Below are positions 8,616 through 16,271 of a stretch of 41,120 nucleotides of DNA, piece after piece. The DNA lies in contig DASUFI010000052.1 in assembly GCA_036274635.1 (NCBI GenBank), forward strand, positions 1 to 41,120, read 5' to 3'. Under the pieces are notes generated by a model, which worked only from the letters and a program-made list of their open reading frames with translations, made no database searches and was not told where the DNA came from. This stretch comes from DASUFI01 sp036274635. GTDB taxonomy: Bacteria > Planctomycetota > B15-G4. Position numbers and translations under genes: made by a program. The first letter of the stretch is position 1. Each line of letters opens with the position of its first letter.

Positions 8616-9221
8616 ATGCCCGCCCGAAGCAGGAAGCACACCCTCAAGGCCATCCGCGACTTGGGCCTCGCCCGCCCCGTCGATCTTGAGTCGCACGGAG
8701 TCTCGCGCGCCAAGCTCCACGCCCTCGTCCGCGAGGGTCTTGTCGTGCGCGAGGCGCGGGGCGTCTACACCGCGGCCGGTCATGCCCACACGGCCGAGCA
8801 CACCCTGGCCCAGGTGGCCAAGCGCGTGCCCGCGGCCGTCTTCTGCCTGCTGAGCGCCCTGCGCTTCCACGAGCTGACCACGCAGTCGCCCTCCGAGGTC
8901 TGGATCGCCCTGCCGGGCAAGGCCCGGAAGCCGCGGCTCGATCATCCCCGGCTGCGCATCGCGCGCTTCTCCGGCTCGGCGCTGACGCAGGGCATCGAGA
9001 CGCACCGGATCGAGGGCGTCGAGGTCCGTGTCTACTCCGCCGCCAAGACCGTGGCCGACTGCTTCAAGTACCGGAACAAGCTGGGCGTGGACGTGGCCGT
9101 GGAGGCCCTGCGCGACTTCAACCGCACGCACAGGGGTGGCGCGACGGAGCTGGCGAAGCATGCGCGGACTTGCCGGGTGAGCCGGGTGATGCAGCCGTAC
9201 TTGCAGGCCATGGCGTCATGA
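8616..9221 (+). CDS. AbiEi-type antitoxin/transcriptional regulator, copy 1 (orphan)
   Basis: 201 residues. The N-terminal winged-helix part (AIRDLGLARPVDLESHGVSR, then VREGLVVREARGVYTAAG) is the AbiEi DNA-binding domain. The C-terminal antitoxin domain has the conserved CLLSALRFHELTTQSPSEVW and SAAKTVADCFKYRNKLGVDV blocks. The ATG at 8616 is used because the operator ends just before it and the family N-terminus aligns there; another ATG at 8608 is in a different frame. No toxin gene follows: the next gene is a second AbiEi-type regulator. It probably acts only as a repressor or as a spare antitoxin. Confidence 0.85.
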   Translation: MPARSRKHTLKAIRDLGLARPVDLESHGVSRAKLHALVREGLVVREARGVYTAAGHAHTAEHTLAQVAKRVPAAVFCLLSALRFHELTTQSPSEVWIALPGKARKPRLDHPRLRIARFSGSALTQGIETHRIEGVEVRVYSAAKTVADCFKYRNKLGVDVAVEALRDFNRTHRGGATELAKHARTCRVSRVMQPYLQAMAS

Positions 9222-9245
9222 GCCTTTCGCTGTTGAGCGCAGGGT

Positions 9246-9291
9246 GTTACAAATCCTCGGCACTTGTCGACAACTGCCGAGGAATTGTGAC
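9246..9291 (+). promoter_or_regulatory. 46-base near-perfect palindrome at the start of the second AbiEi-type gene
   Basis: Arms GTTACAAATCCTCGGCA (9246-9262) and TGCCGAGGAATTGTGAC (9275-9291) match at 15 of 17 pairs, and the centre holds a perfect TTGTCGACAA (9264-9273). Read as one dyad centred at 9268.5, 20 of 23 pairs match. It overlaps the GTG start at 9287, so a bound dimer would cover the start of the gene. Its sequence differs from the copy 1 operator. Confidence 0.65.
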
Positions 9292-9892
9292 GCCCACCAA
9301 ACCCGCCGATACGGCTCTCCGGGTGCTGCGGCGCCTGGGTCTTGCCCGGACGCGCGACCTCGATCGCGCCGGGGTCACCCGGACCCGACTTCGCCGACTG
9401 CTGGACCGTGGGCAGGTCGTGCGCGTGGGACGCGGCCTCTACGCGCTTCCTGGTTCGCCGCGCACCGAACGCAGCGACCTGGCGGAGGCCGCTCGTCGCG
9501 TGCCGGGTGGCGTGATCTGCCTGCTGTCTGCTCTCCGCTTCCATGGCCTCACCACCCAGAACCCCTTCGAGGTCTGGATAGCGATCGACCGCAAGGCGTG
9601 GCGGCCGAAGGTCGAGCATCCGCCGATGCGGTTGATCTATCTCTCGGGACGCGCGCTGCGCGAGGGCGTGGAGGTGCACGACGTTGGCGGCGTGGAGCTG
9701 CGCGTCTTCAGCGCGGCCAAGACCGTCGCCGACTGCTTCAAATTCCGGAACCGCATCGGGAGCGACGTCGCGGTCGAAGCACTGCGCGCCTACCGCAGCC
9801 GATACCCGAAGCGGCTCGAGGAGCTCTGGCGCTGCGCCGAGGCGGGCAGGGTGGGCCGTGTCCTGCGGCCGTATCTGGAAAGCCTTGGGTGA
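9287..9892 (+). CDS. AbiEi-type antitoxin/transcriptional regulator, copy 2
   Basis: 201 residues, the same length as copy 1 when begun at the GTG at 9287. The frame is open further upstream but that part reads through the palindrome and has no family similarity. Domains match copy 1: winged helix (RVLRRLGLARTRDLDRAGVT, GQVVRVGRGLYALPG) and antitoxin domain (CLLSALRFHGLTTQNPFEVW, SAAKTVADCFKFRNRIGSDV). It overlaps the following AbiEii relic by GTGA, the usual coupling of antitoxin and toxin. As the toxin gene is broken, this antitoxin has no local partner. There is no clear ribosome site, so it may be expressed from a leaderless or near-leaderless mRNA. Confidence 0.85.
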   Translation: MTPTKPADTALRVLRRLGLARTRDLDRAGVTRTRLRRLLDRGQVVRVGRGLYALPGSPRTERSDLAEAARRVPGGVICLLSALRFHGLTTQNPFEVWIAIDRKAWRPKVEHPPMRLIYLSGRALREGVEVHDVGGVELRVFSAAKTVADCFKFRNRIGSDVAVEALRAYRSRYPKRLEELWRCAEAGRVGRVLRPYLESLG

Positions 9893-10585
9893 CACCCGCG
9901 CGGCGGCCGACCAACCTGGGGGCCTCCATCCGAGCGCGCCTCGCCGATCAGGCCCGTCGGCGCCGAAGACGGGATCACTTTCGACCTCGACAGCCTTCGA
10001 GGCGAGGAGATTCGCGCAGCCGAAGAGTACGCCGGCGTTCGCGTGCGACTCGAAGCACGCATGGCCGATGCCCGCATTCCGCTGCAGGTCGACGTCGGAT
10101 TCGGCGACAGGGTGGTTCCTGAGCCGGTTCTCGTGGACTAGCCGGCCTCGCTGGGCCTGCCCGCGCCACGCATCCTGGCCTACCCGCGCGAAGCCGTCGT
10201 GGCCGAGAAGTTCGAGGTGATGCTGGCGCTCGGCGTGACGAACAGCCGGATGAAGGACTTCTACGACGTGCACGTCCTCGCTTCGACCTCGAGCTTCAAG
10301 GGGGAGGTCCTCGCGGCCGCGATCCGCGCGACCCTCGACCGGCGCGGCACCGCCTTGCCCGACGGCGTGCCGCTCGTCCTCACGCCGGCGTTCCTCGGTG
10401 ACCCGGACAGGCAGGTTCAGTGGCGCGCCTTTCTGCGGCGTGCGCGACTGGCTGGTCCCGACGATGCCGCGGTCCTCGCTGAGTCGCTGATGCGGTTCCT
10501 CGGCCCGGTCGTGTCGGCGCTCAAGCGTGGAGTCGAGCTGGCCGAGGACTGGCCGCCGGGTGGCCCGTGGACGGCCCGAGGATAG
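9889..10585 (+). pseudogene. Broken AbiEii/AbiGii-type nucleotidyltransferase toxin
   Basis: It starts with the family N-terminus (GTG, then PTNLGASIRARLADQARR) coupled to copy 2 of AbiEi. The frame then shifts and jumps to the middle of the family (ITFDLDSLRGEEIRAAEEYA, VRLEARMADARIPLQVDVGF). The segment that should carry the GG...DxD nucleotidyltransferase active site is missing, and a TAG at 10139-10141 interrupts VLVD/PASLG. The C-terminal half (YPREAVVAEKFEVMLALGVT, SRMKDFYDVHVL) is well preserved to the stop at 10585. With the catalytic core deleted, a frame change and an in-frame stop, an active toxin is not expected. Confidence 0.85.
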
Positions 10586-10605
10586 CTCTCTACAGCAGCT
10601 CGTCG

Positions 10606-10911
10606 TCAGGCCGCATAGAGCCGGCGAGCGCTGGCAAGCACCTGATCCCGGATGAGCGGCTTCAGCCCGGCCTTGGGCACGAGGTCGACTGGCCGACCCA
10701 GAAGGGTGGCCAGCCGCTGCTGCAAGCGCAGGATGTGGAACAGGCCGACGGGCCGGTCCTTGTCGAACACGACGAGCAGGTCGACGTCGCTGTCGGGGCG
10801 GAAGTCCGCGCGCAACACCGATCCGAACGCGCTCAGCTCAACCACCCCGAACTCGCGGCAGAGCGCGGCGAGTGCGTCGGCGGAGATGTGCAGGCGCTCG
10901 AGGTCGTTCAT
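10606..10911 (-). CDS. MNT-type minimal nucleotidyltransferase (antitoxin-like)
   Basis: 101 residues, a complete MNT domain. The active-site signature is intact: GSVLRADFRPDSDVDLLV, i.e. GS followed by DxD. MNT proteins usually pair with a HEPN ribonuclease and, where studied, inactivate it by adding AMP. No HEPN gene follows or precedes on this strand; upstream lies only an ankyrin relic. So it is either an orphan antitoxin or acts on a distant partner. Its stop lies 21 bases from the converging stop of the AbiEii relic. Confidence 0.75.
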   Translation of the reverse strand: MNDLERLHISADALAALCREFGVVELSAFGSVLRADFRPDSDVDLLVVFDKDRPVGLFHILRLQQRLATLLGRPVDLVPKAGLKPLIRDQVLASARRLYAA

Positions 10912-10974
10912 GGCATCGCCATCGTGCGACGGGGGTCCGCGGAGGTCAGCGCCTCAGCGGTGCTCACCCGCCCG

Positions 10975-11129
10975 TGAAGTTTATCCGGAAGTGCGGCCAG
11001 AAGACGACGGCTCCGAACCGTTCCGTGTGCCCACCGAATCCCTGGGTCGCCGGCGGCGCGCGCGTCGGCCGGCATGCCGTGGGCCAGCAGCCAGCGCGCG
11101 AGGTCCAGCTCCTCGAACTCCACCCAGGC
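10975..11129 (-). pseudogene. Ankyrin-repeat protein relic A
   Basis: The minus strand reads VEFEELDLARWLLAHGMPAD in one frame and GFGGHTERFGAVVF in another: pieces of an ankyrin-type repeat (LARWLLEHGADxxAR...GFGGHTxLFxAV) separated by a shift. No start or stop frames a gene. A 38-base block (11086-11123) is identical to 24075-24112 and a 17-base block (11002-11018) to 23990-24006, so relic B has the same origin. Confidence 0.55.
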
Positions 11130-11981
11130 TCAATGTCCTGGTAGAGGTCCGATCCGGCTGAGGAACTCACCTACGAGTTCGAACGCACGGCGCGCATGTC
11201 GGTCGCGCTCCTCGCCTGATGGTGCGCCATAGAAGTCCGCAACCTGCCGGGGCCCATACGAGTCCACATCGACGAACTTTGCGCCGAGGAATCCGATTGC
11301 CTGGACGACCAGCGGCTCGTCCAGCCGGTCACGCCACGCTACGGCGAGTGGCCGAACACCGCCCGGCGCGTGGTCGAGGCACCAGCAAATGTCATAGGCG
11401 TCCTTCGGCTTGTCCCGCTTGGCAAGCGCAAACGCCTTCATGACAAGGAAGTCTTCGATCGCGGCGACTCGAATGGTCACGTCGTTCTTGATGCCGTTGA
11501 TCATCAGACCACGAATCGGCACCAGCGATGGATGTCGAAACGCTGCGGGACAAGCATCCGCATCGATTGGCCGAAAACCCTCCAGGATGCGCGGCTCGTT
11601 CCCGGGTGGCCTGAGGGGCGCCTTCAAGAAGTCCACATCGACGACGATGGTCGGCCCGCCGTCGCCGAGATCTACGGTCGCCCCGAGCTTGAATGGGAAT
11701 TCAGTCATTTCATACCGACCTGTCGCGAGGAGCGCCTGTACAACCCTGGCGTATCGTCCGCCCACCAGCCTGTCCACATCGAGCGCAAGATCCACATCGA
11801 TGCTCCCAATGTGCGGCTCGTCGGCGTCCGGCACCAGCAGATCGGGCACCAATCCGCCGACGAGCACGATGCCGTCTTCAAAGAAGCTGCCAAGGACCTG
11901 GCCTAGATCAATGAGCACGCGACGCGCGGCCTCAATCTCCCGCTCGCCGTAGTCGCGCTGTGTTCTGGGTTCGGAAGTCAT
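11130..11981 (-). CDS. AbiEii/AbiGii-type nucleotidyltransferase (toxin-like), apparently intact
   Basis: 283 residues. The nucleotidyltransferase core is visible: VLVGGLVPDLLV (39-50) with the GG of the family, then IGSIDVDLALD (58-68) with DxD, and a further acidic strand TIVVDVDFLK. A C-terminal helical part has AIEDFLVMKAFALAKRDKPK and DAYDICWCLDH, like the K-x-x-DxYD region of AbiEii proteins. Its ATG overlaps the stop of the upstream regulator gene (ATGA, 11978-11981), so the two are coupled like antitoxin and toxin. GC is lower than in flanking genes (one sampled line 57%), consistent with acquisition as a unit. Confidence 0.78.
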   Translation of the reverse strand: MTSEPRTQRDYGEREIEAARRVLIDLGQVLGSFFEDGIVLVGGLVPDLLVPDADEPHIGSIDVDLALDVDRLVGGRYARVVQALLATGRYEMTEFPFKLGATVDLGDGGPTIVVDVDFLKAPLRPPGNEPRILEGFRPIDADACPAAFRHPSLVPIRGLMINGIKNDVTIRVAAIEDFLVMKAFALAKRDKPKDAYDICWCLDHAPGGVRPLAVAWRDRLDEPLVVQAIGFLGAKFVDVDSYGPRQVADFYGAPSGEERDRHARRAFELVGEFLSRIGPLPGH

Positions 11982-13108
11982 CCGATTCCGGCCGCCTTCC
12001 AGCTTCGGAGAATCTTCTGCTGAAGCAGGGCGTTGGCGGCCTCTTCGCCGCGACTCTCGAATTGCATGAGGTCAACGTAAGTCTGGACAGGGTCCGTGCA
12101 TCCGATGCTGGCTTCCCCAACGAAGGTGTCCGCATCGAAGGAGAGAAAGACCCCGGAGTCCTCCGGCACGAGCACGACCAAATTCTCCCCCGAATCGACT
12201 TCCTTGGCTGAGGTCTCCCGTATCACGGCATCGAGATAGGGGGGGCGCACATAAATCCAGGTCTTGGGCTGACGGACATGAGGTGCCTGTCTCTCGGCGG
12301 CGGAAAAGACAGCGTAGACCGCTGCGTCGGCAGCCCCCATCGCGACCTTGTAGAGTTTCGCACCAAGAGCCGGACCCTTGAGCAGGGTGAAGTAGCTGCG
12401 GCGTTCGTGGCGATCGAATCGATAAGCGGTGCGCCAGGCGGTGAGAAGTCCGGCGGGATCACGTACGCGTATCCCCTCGCCACGTGACGCCTCGATGAAT
12501 CCCTGATCGACGAGGTGGCGAATCAGCTTGTTGACCAAGCCGATGCTGACCGGAGCATCTCGCTCGATCCGCCAGATCGTGTGCGCCCGCAAGTCTCTTT
12601 GTTTCCAGGACTTTCCGGCGTTCCCAGGGCTCAACAGGACCCGCAGGACTCGCGCTGCCGCCGCCGTACCAAGGCTCGCTCCTTCGCGGGGCTGCCGATG
12701 GATTGGCGGGCTCCCGGTGCGCTCAATGTGCAAGAGTCCTGGTACATCGATACGGCAGTTGCCAGCGAGGTCGAACCAACCCATGCCCTGAGCACGACAG
12801 AGCTCCGCCATCCGCGGCGATACAGAGGGCATGCCCAAAACCGGAGTCGCGCGACGCTTCATTGCGAAGTTCGACATTCGCTGCGCCCAGGGCTGAAAGG
12901 TCACGGGCCGGAGGTCTCGCTTGCATTCGACGGCCAGGACGACGTTCTTTCCATGCTTGGCGTGCAGACGAACGGTTGCATCGAACTGATCATCCGCCAC
13001 GATCCCTCGAGGCTCGGCTTGAAGGTCGAACGACCATGCCAAGTCGGTGAGGATGTCGTGCAGTTTCGCGAGCAGGGCACGCTCGGTCGGCGGCTGCCCA
13101 GTGTTCAT
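11978..13108 (-). CDS. AbiEi-type antitoxin (AbiEi_2-like) with nuclease-fold-like N-terminus
   Basis: 376 residues from the ATG at 13108; in-frame ATGs at 13126, 13174 and 13201 are possible, but the longer starts run through the operator repeats. The N-terminal part has VLAVECKRDLRPVTFQPWAQ (an E-x-K motif as in PD-(D/E)XK folds) and PRMAELCRAQGMGWFDLAGN, typical of the large regulators annotated as type IV antitoxins of the AbiEi family. A winged helix follows (ARVLRVLLSP, GLVNKLIRHLVDQGFIE). It is coupled to the nucleotidyltransferase gene by a 4-base overlap. Expected role: repress the operon and neutralise the partner. It is not closely related to the AbiEi copies at 8616 and 9287. Confidence 0.78.
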   Translation of the reverse strand: MNTGQPPTERALLAKLHDILTDLAWSFDLQAEPRGIVADDQFDATVRLHAKHGKNVVLAVECKRDLRPVTFQPWAQRMSNFAMKRRATPVLGMPSVSPRMAELCRAQGMGWFDLAGNCRIDVPGLLHIERTGSPPIHRQPREGASLGTAAAARVLRVLLSPGNAGKSWKQRDLRAHTIWRIERDAPVSIGLVNKLIRHLVDQGFIEASRGEGIRVRDPAGLLTAWRTAYRFDRHERRSYFTLLKGPALGAKLYKVAMGAADAAVYAVFSAAERQAPHVRQPKTWIYVRPPYLDAVIRETSAKEVDSGENLVVLVPEDSGVFLSFDADTFVGEASIGCTDPVQTYVDLMQFESRGEEAANALLQQKILRSWKAAGIG

Positions 13109-13162
13109 GGAAGTAGCTCTGTTCATGGTTACGTGAACATAGCATGTTCCATGAACAACATG
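13102..13162 (-). promoter_or_regulatory. Cluster of TGTTCATG repeats at the start of the AbiEi_2-like gene
   Basis: TGTTCATG occurs at 13102-13109 and 13120-13127; TGTTCA and TGAACA form an inverted pair in 13120-13139; and TGTTCCATGAACA (13145-13157) is a perfect dyad inside the longer CATGTT...AACATG (13143-13162). At least five copies of the same half-site lie around the candidate starts. This is the expected layout for an autoregulated antitoxin operator. Confidence 0.6.
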
Positions 13163-13260
13163 GCGAGGGTGCATGGGCTCGCCCCGGAAGTGTTCCCCCA
13201 TTGAACAGGGCGGCGCCTCGCCGCCTTGCCGGACCGCCCGGGCAGGCCTAGCATCGGGCC

Positions 13261-13611
13261 ATGCCCACCACGCCCACCGTCGCTCAGCACTTCGAGGGCC
13301 GCGCGCCTGCTGTCAAGGCCACCTACGACGCGGTCCTCGCCGCAGCCCGCAAGCTCGGCCCCTTCGAGGAAGACCCCAAGAAGACCTCGATCCATCTCAA
13401 CCGGAAGACGGCCTTTGCCGGCGTGGCCACGCGCAAGGATGCGCTCATCCTCACGGTGAAGTCGGACAAGGACTTCACCGGGCCGCGCGTGGTGAAGCGT
13501 GAGCAGACGTCTGCGAGCCGCTGGCATGTCGAGCTGCGGCTGGAGTCGCCCAAGGACGTCGATGCCAAGCTGCGCGGCTGGCTTGCTGCGGCCTACGCCA
13601 TTTCAGGCTGA
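13261..13611 (+). CDS. DUF5655 domain protein
   Basis: 116 residues. The protein is one small domain: HFEGRAPAVKATYDAVLAAA, then KKTSIHLNRKTAFAGVATRK, ALILTVKSDKDF and a C-terminal DVDAKLRGWLAAAYAIS. This pattern matches DUF5655, small stand-alone or C-terminal domains of unknown biochemistry, possibly related to transport or nucleic-acid binding. It starts at an ATG about 60 bases after the divergent AbiEi_2-like operon. No partner gene is evident. Confidence 0.75.
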   Translation: MPTTPTVAQHFEGRAPAVKATYDAVLAAARKLGPFEEDPKKTSIHLNRKTAFAGVATRKDALILTVKSDKDFTGPRVVKREQTSASRWHVELRLESPKDVDAKLRGWLAAAYAISG

Positions 13612-13841
13612 CCGGTCACGGGGCGTACGCCTCAGGCTCGCGGGAACCCGACCGGCGTCCAGGGCGAGGCAGCCTTGGATGACGGGTGAGTCGTGCGACC
13701 GCGTGGGCAAGGACTCGCCGGCTGCAGCGCGCAGGCCGGCCCCGCAGCGGCCCCGCCAGCCTGCTCCCAGCTGGGACTCAGGCCCGCGCGGGGTCCGTCT
13801 TCCGAAGCCACGGCGCAACGGCCCTTTCGCATGGCTCGCTC

Positions 13842-13871
13842 TTGCTGTCATACTAAACGCTGCGTTTACTA
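13842..13871 (+). promoter_or_regulatory. Promoter and palindromic operator of the Fic gene
   Basis: TTGCTG (13842-13847) and TTTACT (13865-13870) are spaced by 17 bases, a good sigma-70-type promoter. Between and over them lies a palindrome centred on 13861: TAAACGC-T-GCGTTTA (13854-13868) perfect, extendable to ten bases per side with one mismatch. The Fic protein has a C-terminal winged helix, so self-repression from this site is likely. The ATG at 13890 lies about 14 bases after the expected mRNA start. Confidence 0.6.
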
Positions 13872-13889
13872 TGAAATCCTCGGCGCCCC

Positions 13890-15077
13890 ATGGTCAACGG
13901 ACGTCGCAACAAGGCTCAGCCGGCCTCGAGCACCCGCGCGGGCCGCTATCTGAGCCAGCCCGAGGGATACCGGGCGTTCATCCCGGCGCCGCTGCCACCC
14001 AAGCCGCCGCTGCGCCTGACCGGGCAGCTCCAGCGCCTGCTCTCCGAGGCCGACCGCGCGTTGGGCCGGCTGGACGGCTCGGTCCTGACCCTCCCCAACC
14101 CCGACCTCTTCGTGGCCATGTACGTCCGCAAGGAGGCGGTGCTCTCCAGCCAGATCGAGGGCACGCAGAGCTCGCTGCAGGACCTGCTCGCGGCCGAGGC
14201 CCACATGCTGGGCGCCGACCGACCGCGTGACGTGGGTGAGGTGGTCAACTACGTCCGCGCCATGAACCATGGCTTGGCGCGGGTGAGGCGCCTGCCGGTG
14301 TCGGTGCGGCTGATCAAGGAGATCCATGCCGAGCTGATGAAGGACGTCCGCGGATCGCGGCTCGATCCCGGCGAGCTGCGCCGGAGCCAGAACTGGATCG
14401 GTCCGGCGGGCTGCACGCTGGCGGACGCGACCTTTGTGCCGCCGCCGCCGAGTGAGGTGCCGGCAGCGCTCTCCGCGCTGGAGTCCTTCCTCCACTCCCG
14501 CGACGACCTGCCGCTGCTGGCGAGGATCGGCCTCGCGCACACGCAGTTCGAAACCATCCACCCCTTTCTCGATGGCAACGGCCGCGTCGGCCGACTGCTC
14601 ATCACCTTCCTCCTCTGCGAGCGCAAGGTCCTGGGCAAGCCCGTGCTGTACCTGTCGCACTGGTTCAAGGGTCACCGGCAGGAATACTACGACCGCCTCC
14701 AGGCCGTGCGTGACGCCGGCGACTTCGAGGGCTGGCTGGAATTCTTCCTGCGGGGTGTCGCCGAGGTGGGCATGCAGGCCTCCGACACGGCCCGGCGCAT
14801 CCTCGCGCTGCGCGAGGCCCATCGCAGCCTCATCACCGACAAGATGGGGCGCGGTGCCGGCAATGGCCAGCGCGTGCTCGAGCATCTCTACGAGCGGCCC
14901 ATCCTCGGCGTGAAGGAAGTCCAGTCGCTGCTCGGAACGACGTTCGCGGGCGCGAACCAGATCGTGAACAACCTGCGGACGCTGGGGATCGTCAAGGAGA
15001 TCACGGGCCAGGCCCGCCATCGGCGCTTCCGATACGACGCCTACGTCCAGCTGTTCCACGAGGGGACCGAGGCGTGA
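13890..15077 (+). CDS. Fic family AMP-transferase, class II, with C-terminal winged helix
   Basis: 395 residues, full length for the family. The Fic active-site motif HPFLDGNGRVGR is at 224-235 with catalytic His224 and the phosphate-binding GNGR intact. An inhibitory helix motif SSQIEG at 86-91 fits (S/T)xxxE(G/N) and comes before the core, the mark of class II Fic proteins, which inhibit themselves in cis. The N-terminal Fic_N region (RYLSQPEGYRAFIPAPLPP) is also typical. The last 100 residues form a winged helix (RVLEHLYERPILGVKEVQSL, then GANQIVNNLRTLGIVKEITG). It should AMPylate a protein hydroxyl using ATP; the target is unknown. Confidence 0.92.
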   Translation: MVNGRRNKAQPASSTRAGRYLSQPEGYRAFIPAPLPPKPPLRLTGQLQRLLSEADRALGRLDGSVLTLPNPDLFVAMYVRKEAVLSSQIEGTQSSLQDLLAAEAHMLGADRPRDVGEVVNYVRAMNHGLARVRRLPVSVRLIKEIHAELMKDVRGSRLDPGELRRSQNWIGPAGCTLADATFVPPPPSEVPAALSALESFLHSRDDLPLLARIGLAHTQFETIHPFLDGNGRVGRLLITFLLCERKVLGKPVLYLSHWFKGHRQEYYDRLQAVRDAGDFEGWLEFFLRGVAEVGMQASDTARRILALREAHRSLITDKMGRGAGNGQRVLEHLYERPILGVKEVQSLLGTTFAGANQIVNNLRTLGIVKEITGQARHRRFRYDAYVQLFHEGTEA

Positions 15078-15089
15078 GGTGACGTGCGA

Positions 15090-15229
15090 TGCCGCCTACC
15101 GCGGCGCTGCAGGCGCGCATCGCCGCGGGGGCGGCTCCCGAAGAGCACGAGGCGTCGCGGATGGATGCGCTCGACGATCCGCCGCGTGATGTCGGCCAGC
15201 AACTCGTCGGTGACGGTTGCCTGGGTCAC
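15090..15229 (-). pseudogene. N-terminal fragment of an MNT nucleotidyltransferase
   Basis: From a GTG at 15229 the minus strand reads VTQATVTDELLADITRRIVE and RIHPRRLVLFGSRPRGDAR, the first half of an MNT domain ending just after the GS...RGDA motif. The Asp residues that should follow (PDSDVDLL) are absent; the frame becomes unrelated Arg-rich sequence and runs into the end of the Fic gene. The 250 bases from 15230 to 15482 show nothing else I can support. Confidence 0.6.
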
Positions 15230-15482
15230 GGTTGGGTCCGGCGGGAGGCCTTGGGGATCGGGCCGAAGCGCAAAGTCGTCTGGCCACCAGATTCCAGGAC
15301 GCCCGCGGGGCTGCGCCAAGCACGCGGCAGGGCGGCTGGCGAGGGTTCGGCTGATGGTGCCGCGACGTAGCGTTCAGCCGACGGCCAGACTCGCATTCAG
15401 CCGGCCATGGGGCCCAACCGAGCTCGTCGGGGTCGAGCGGCAGCGCGCAGGTCCCGCCACCGGCCGGCACGGCGTCAAGGGG

Positions 15483-15674
15483 TCAGCGCTTCTTGCGCCC
15501 GCTCGTTCGCTTCGGTTGAGGCCCCTGGCGTTCCGTGTCGGGCGTGGGCGTCAGGACGATCTTCGCGTGGGTGAGCGGGATGCGCCGCGCGAGGACGGTC
15601 GCAGGGGACTTGCCCACCTGGCGGACCACGATCTGCGAGCCTCTTGCCGTCACTGTGTAGCGGGTCTTGAACAT
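15483..15674 (-). CDS. 63-residue basic protein, function unknown
   Basis: The start ATG at 15674 is well supported by AGGAGG eight bases upstream. The protein reads as two or three beta-strands (MFKTRYTVTARGSQIVVRQV) and a basic tail ending RTSGRKKR. It begins 11 bases after the stop of the DUF6941-like gene, so both form one transcript. I know of no named family. The basic tail might bind nucleic acid. Confidence 0.6.
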   Translation of the reverse strand: MFKTRYTVTARGSQIVVRQVGKSPATVLARRIPLTHAKIVLTPTPDTERQGPQPKRTSGRKKR

Positions 15675-15685
15675 GCGAGCGCCTC

Positions 15686-16093
15686 CTACGAGCCCTGCCG
15701 CGCGGCGAAGTACCGCTGGCTGATCGTGATGCCGTCGGCCTCCAGTCGCAGGCGATAGCGTCCCACCTTCTCCAGGGCGATGCCAGCAAGCAGCTTCGCG
15801 TCGTAGTCGAGCACGGCGTTGGGATCGGCGAAGTCGAGCGTGAACTCGATCAGGGTGACCAGCTCGACGTCGATCGTGTCGGGCGGGACGTGCTCGACGA
15901 ACAGTCGCATCGTGGTCCTGCCCGCGCCATCGGTGAGCTGGATCCACACGCAGAACGGCCCTGTCGTCGCCGGAAACGACGGGACATCGAACGCGGTGAA
16001 GGCCCGCACGACGGTGGGATCGCCCGTGCGGCGGTCGCGGCGGACGGCGTCGCACAGGATCAACGCGAGGCACTTCGGGACGACGGAAGGCAT
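15686..16093 (-). CDS. DUF6941-like protein
   Basis: 135 residues from the ATG at 16093, supported by GGAG upstream. It starts MPSVVPKCLALILCDAVRRD and has a beta-sandwich-like pattern (VVRAFTAFDVPSFPATTGPF, GAGRTTMRLFVEHVPPDT, LLAGIALEKVGRYRLRLEAD, ISQRYFAARQ). This is the layout of DUF6941 proteins: CD-motif at the start, a beta-sandwich and a PGxYxxxL strand near the end. Function is unknown. It is the first gene of a two-gene unit with the 63-residue protein. Confidence 0.65.
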   Translation of the reverse strand: MPSVVPKCLALILCDAVRRDRRTGDPTVVRAFTAFDVPSFPATTGPFCVWIQLTDGAGRTTMRLFVEHVPPDTIDVELVTLIEFTLDFADPNAVLDYDAKLLAGIALEKVGRYRLRLEADGITISQRYFAARQGS

Positions 16094-16271
16094 GCGGGTG
16101 CTCCGGGGCGGACGGCCCCGCAAGGGGTGCCGACCATCAGCCCAGTCGGAGCAGCGCAGCAGCGGTTACGCCGTGACGGAAATTCGAGGGCCCCGAGGCT
16201 GGCGCCCTGTCGAGTTCACGGCGTGAGCACCCGGCCCCGCTTTGCGCGCCGGTGCGGCCGGCCGGCCGCAG

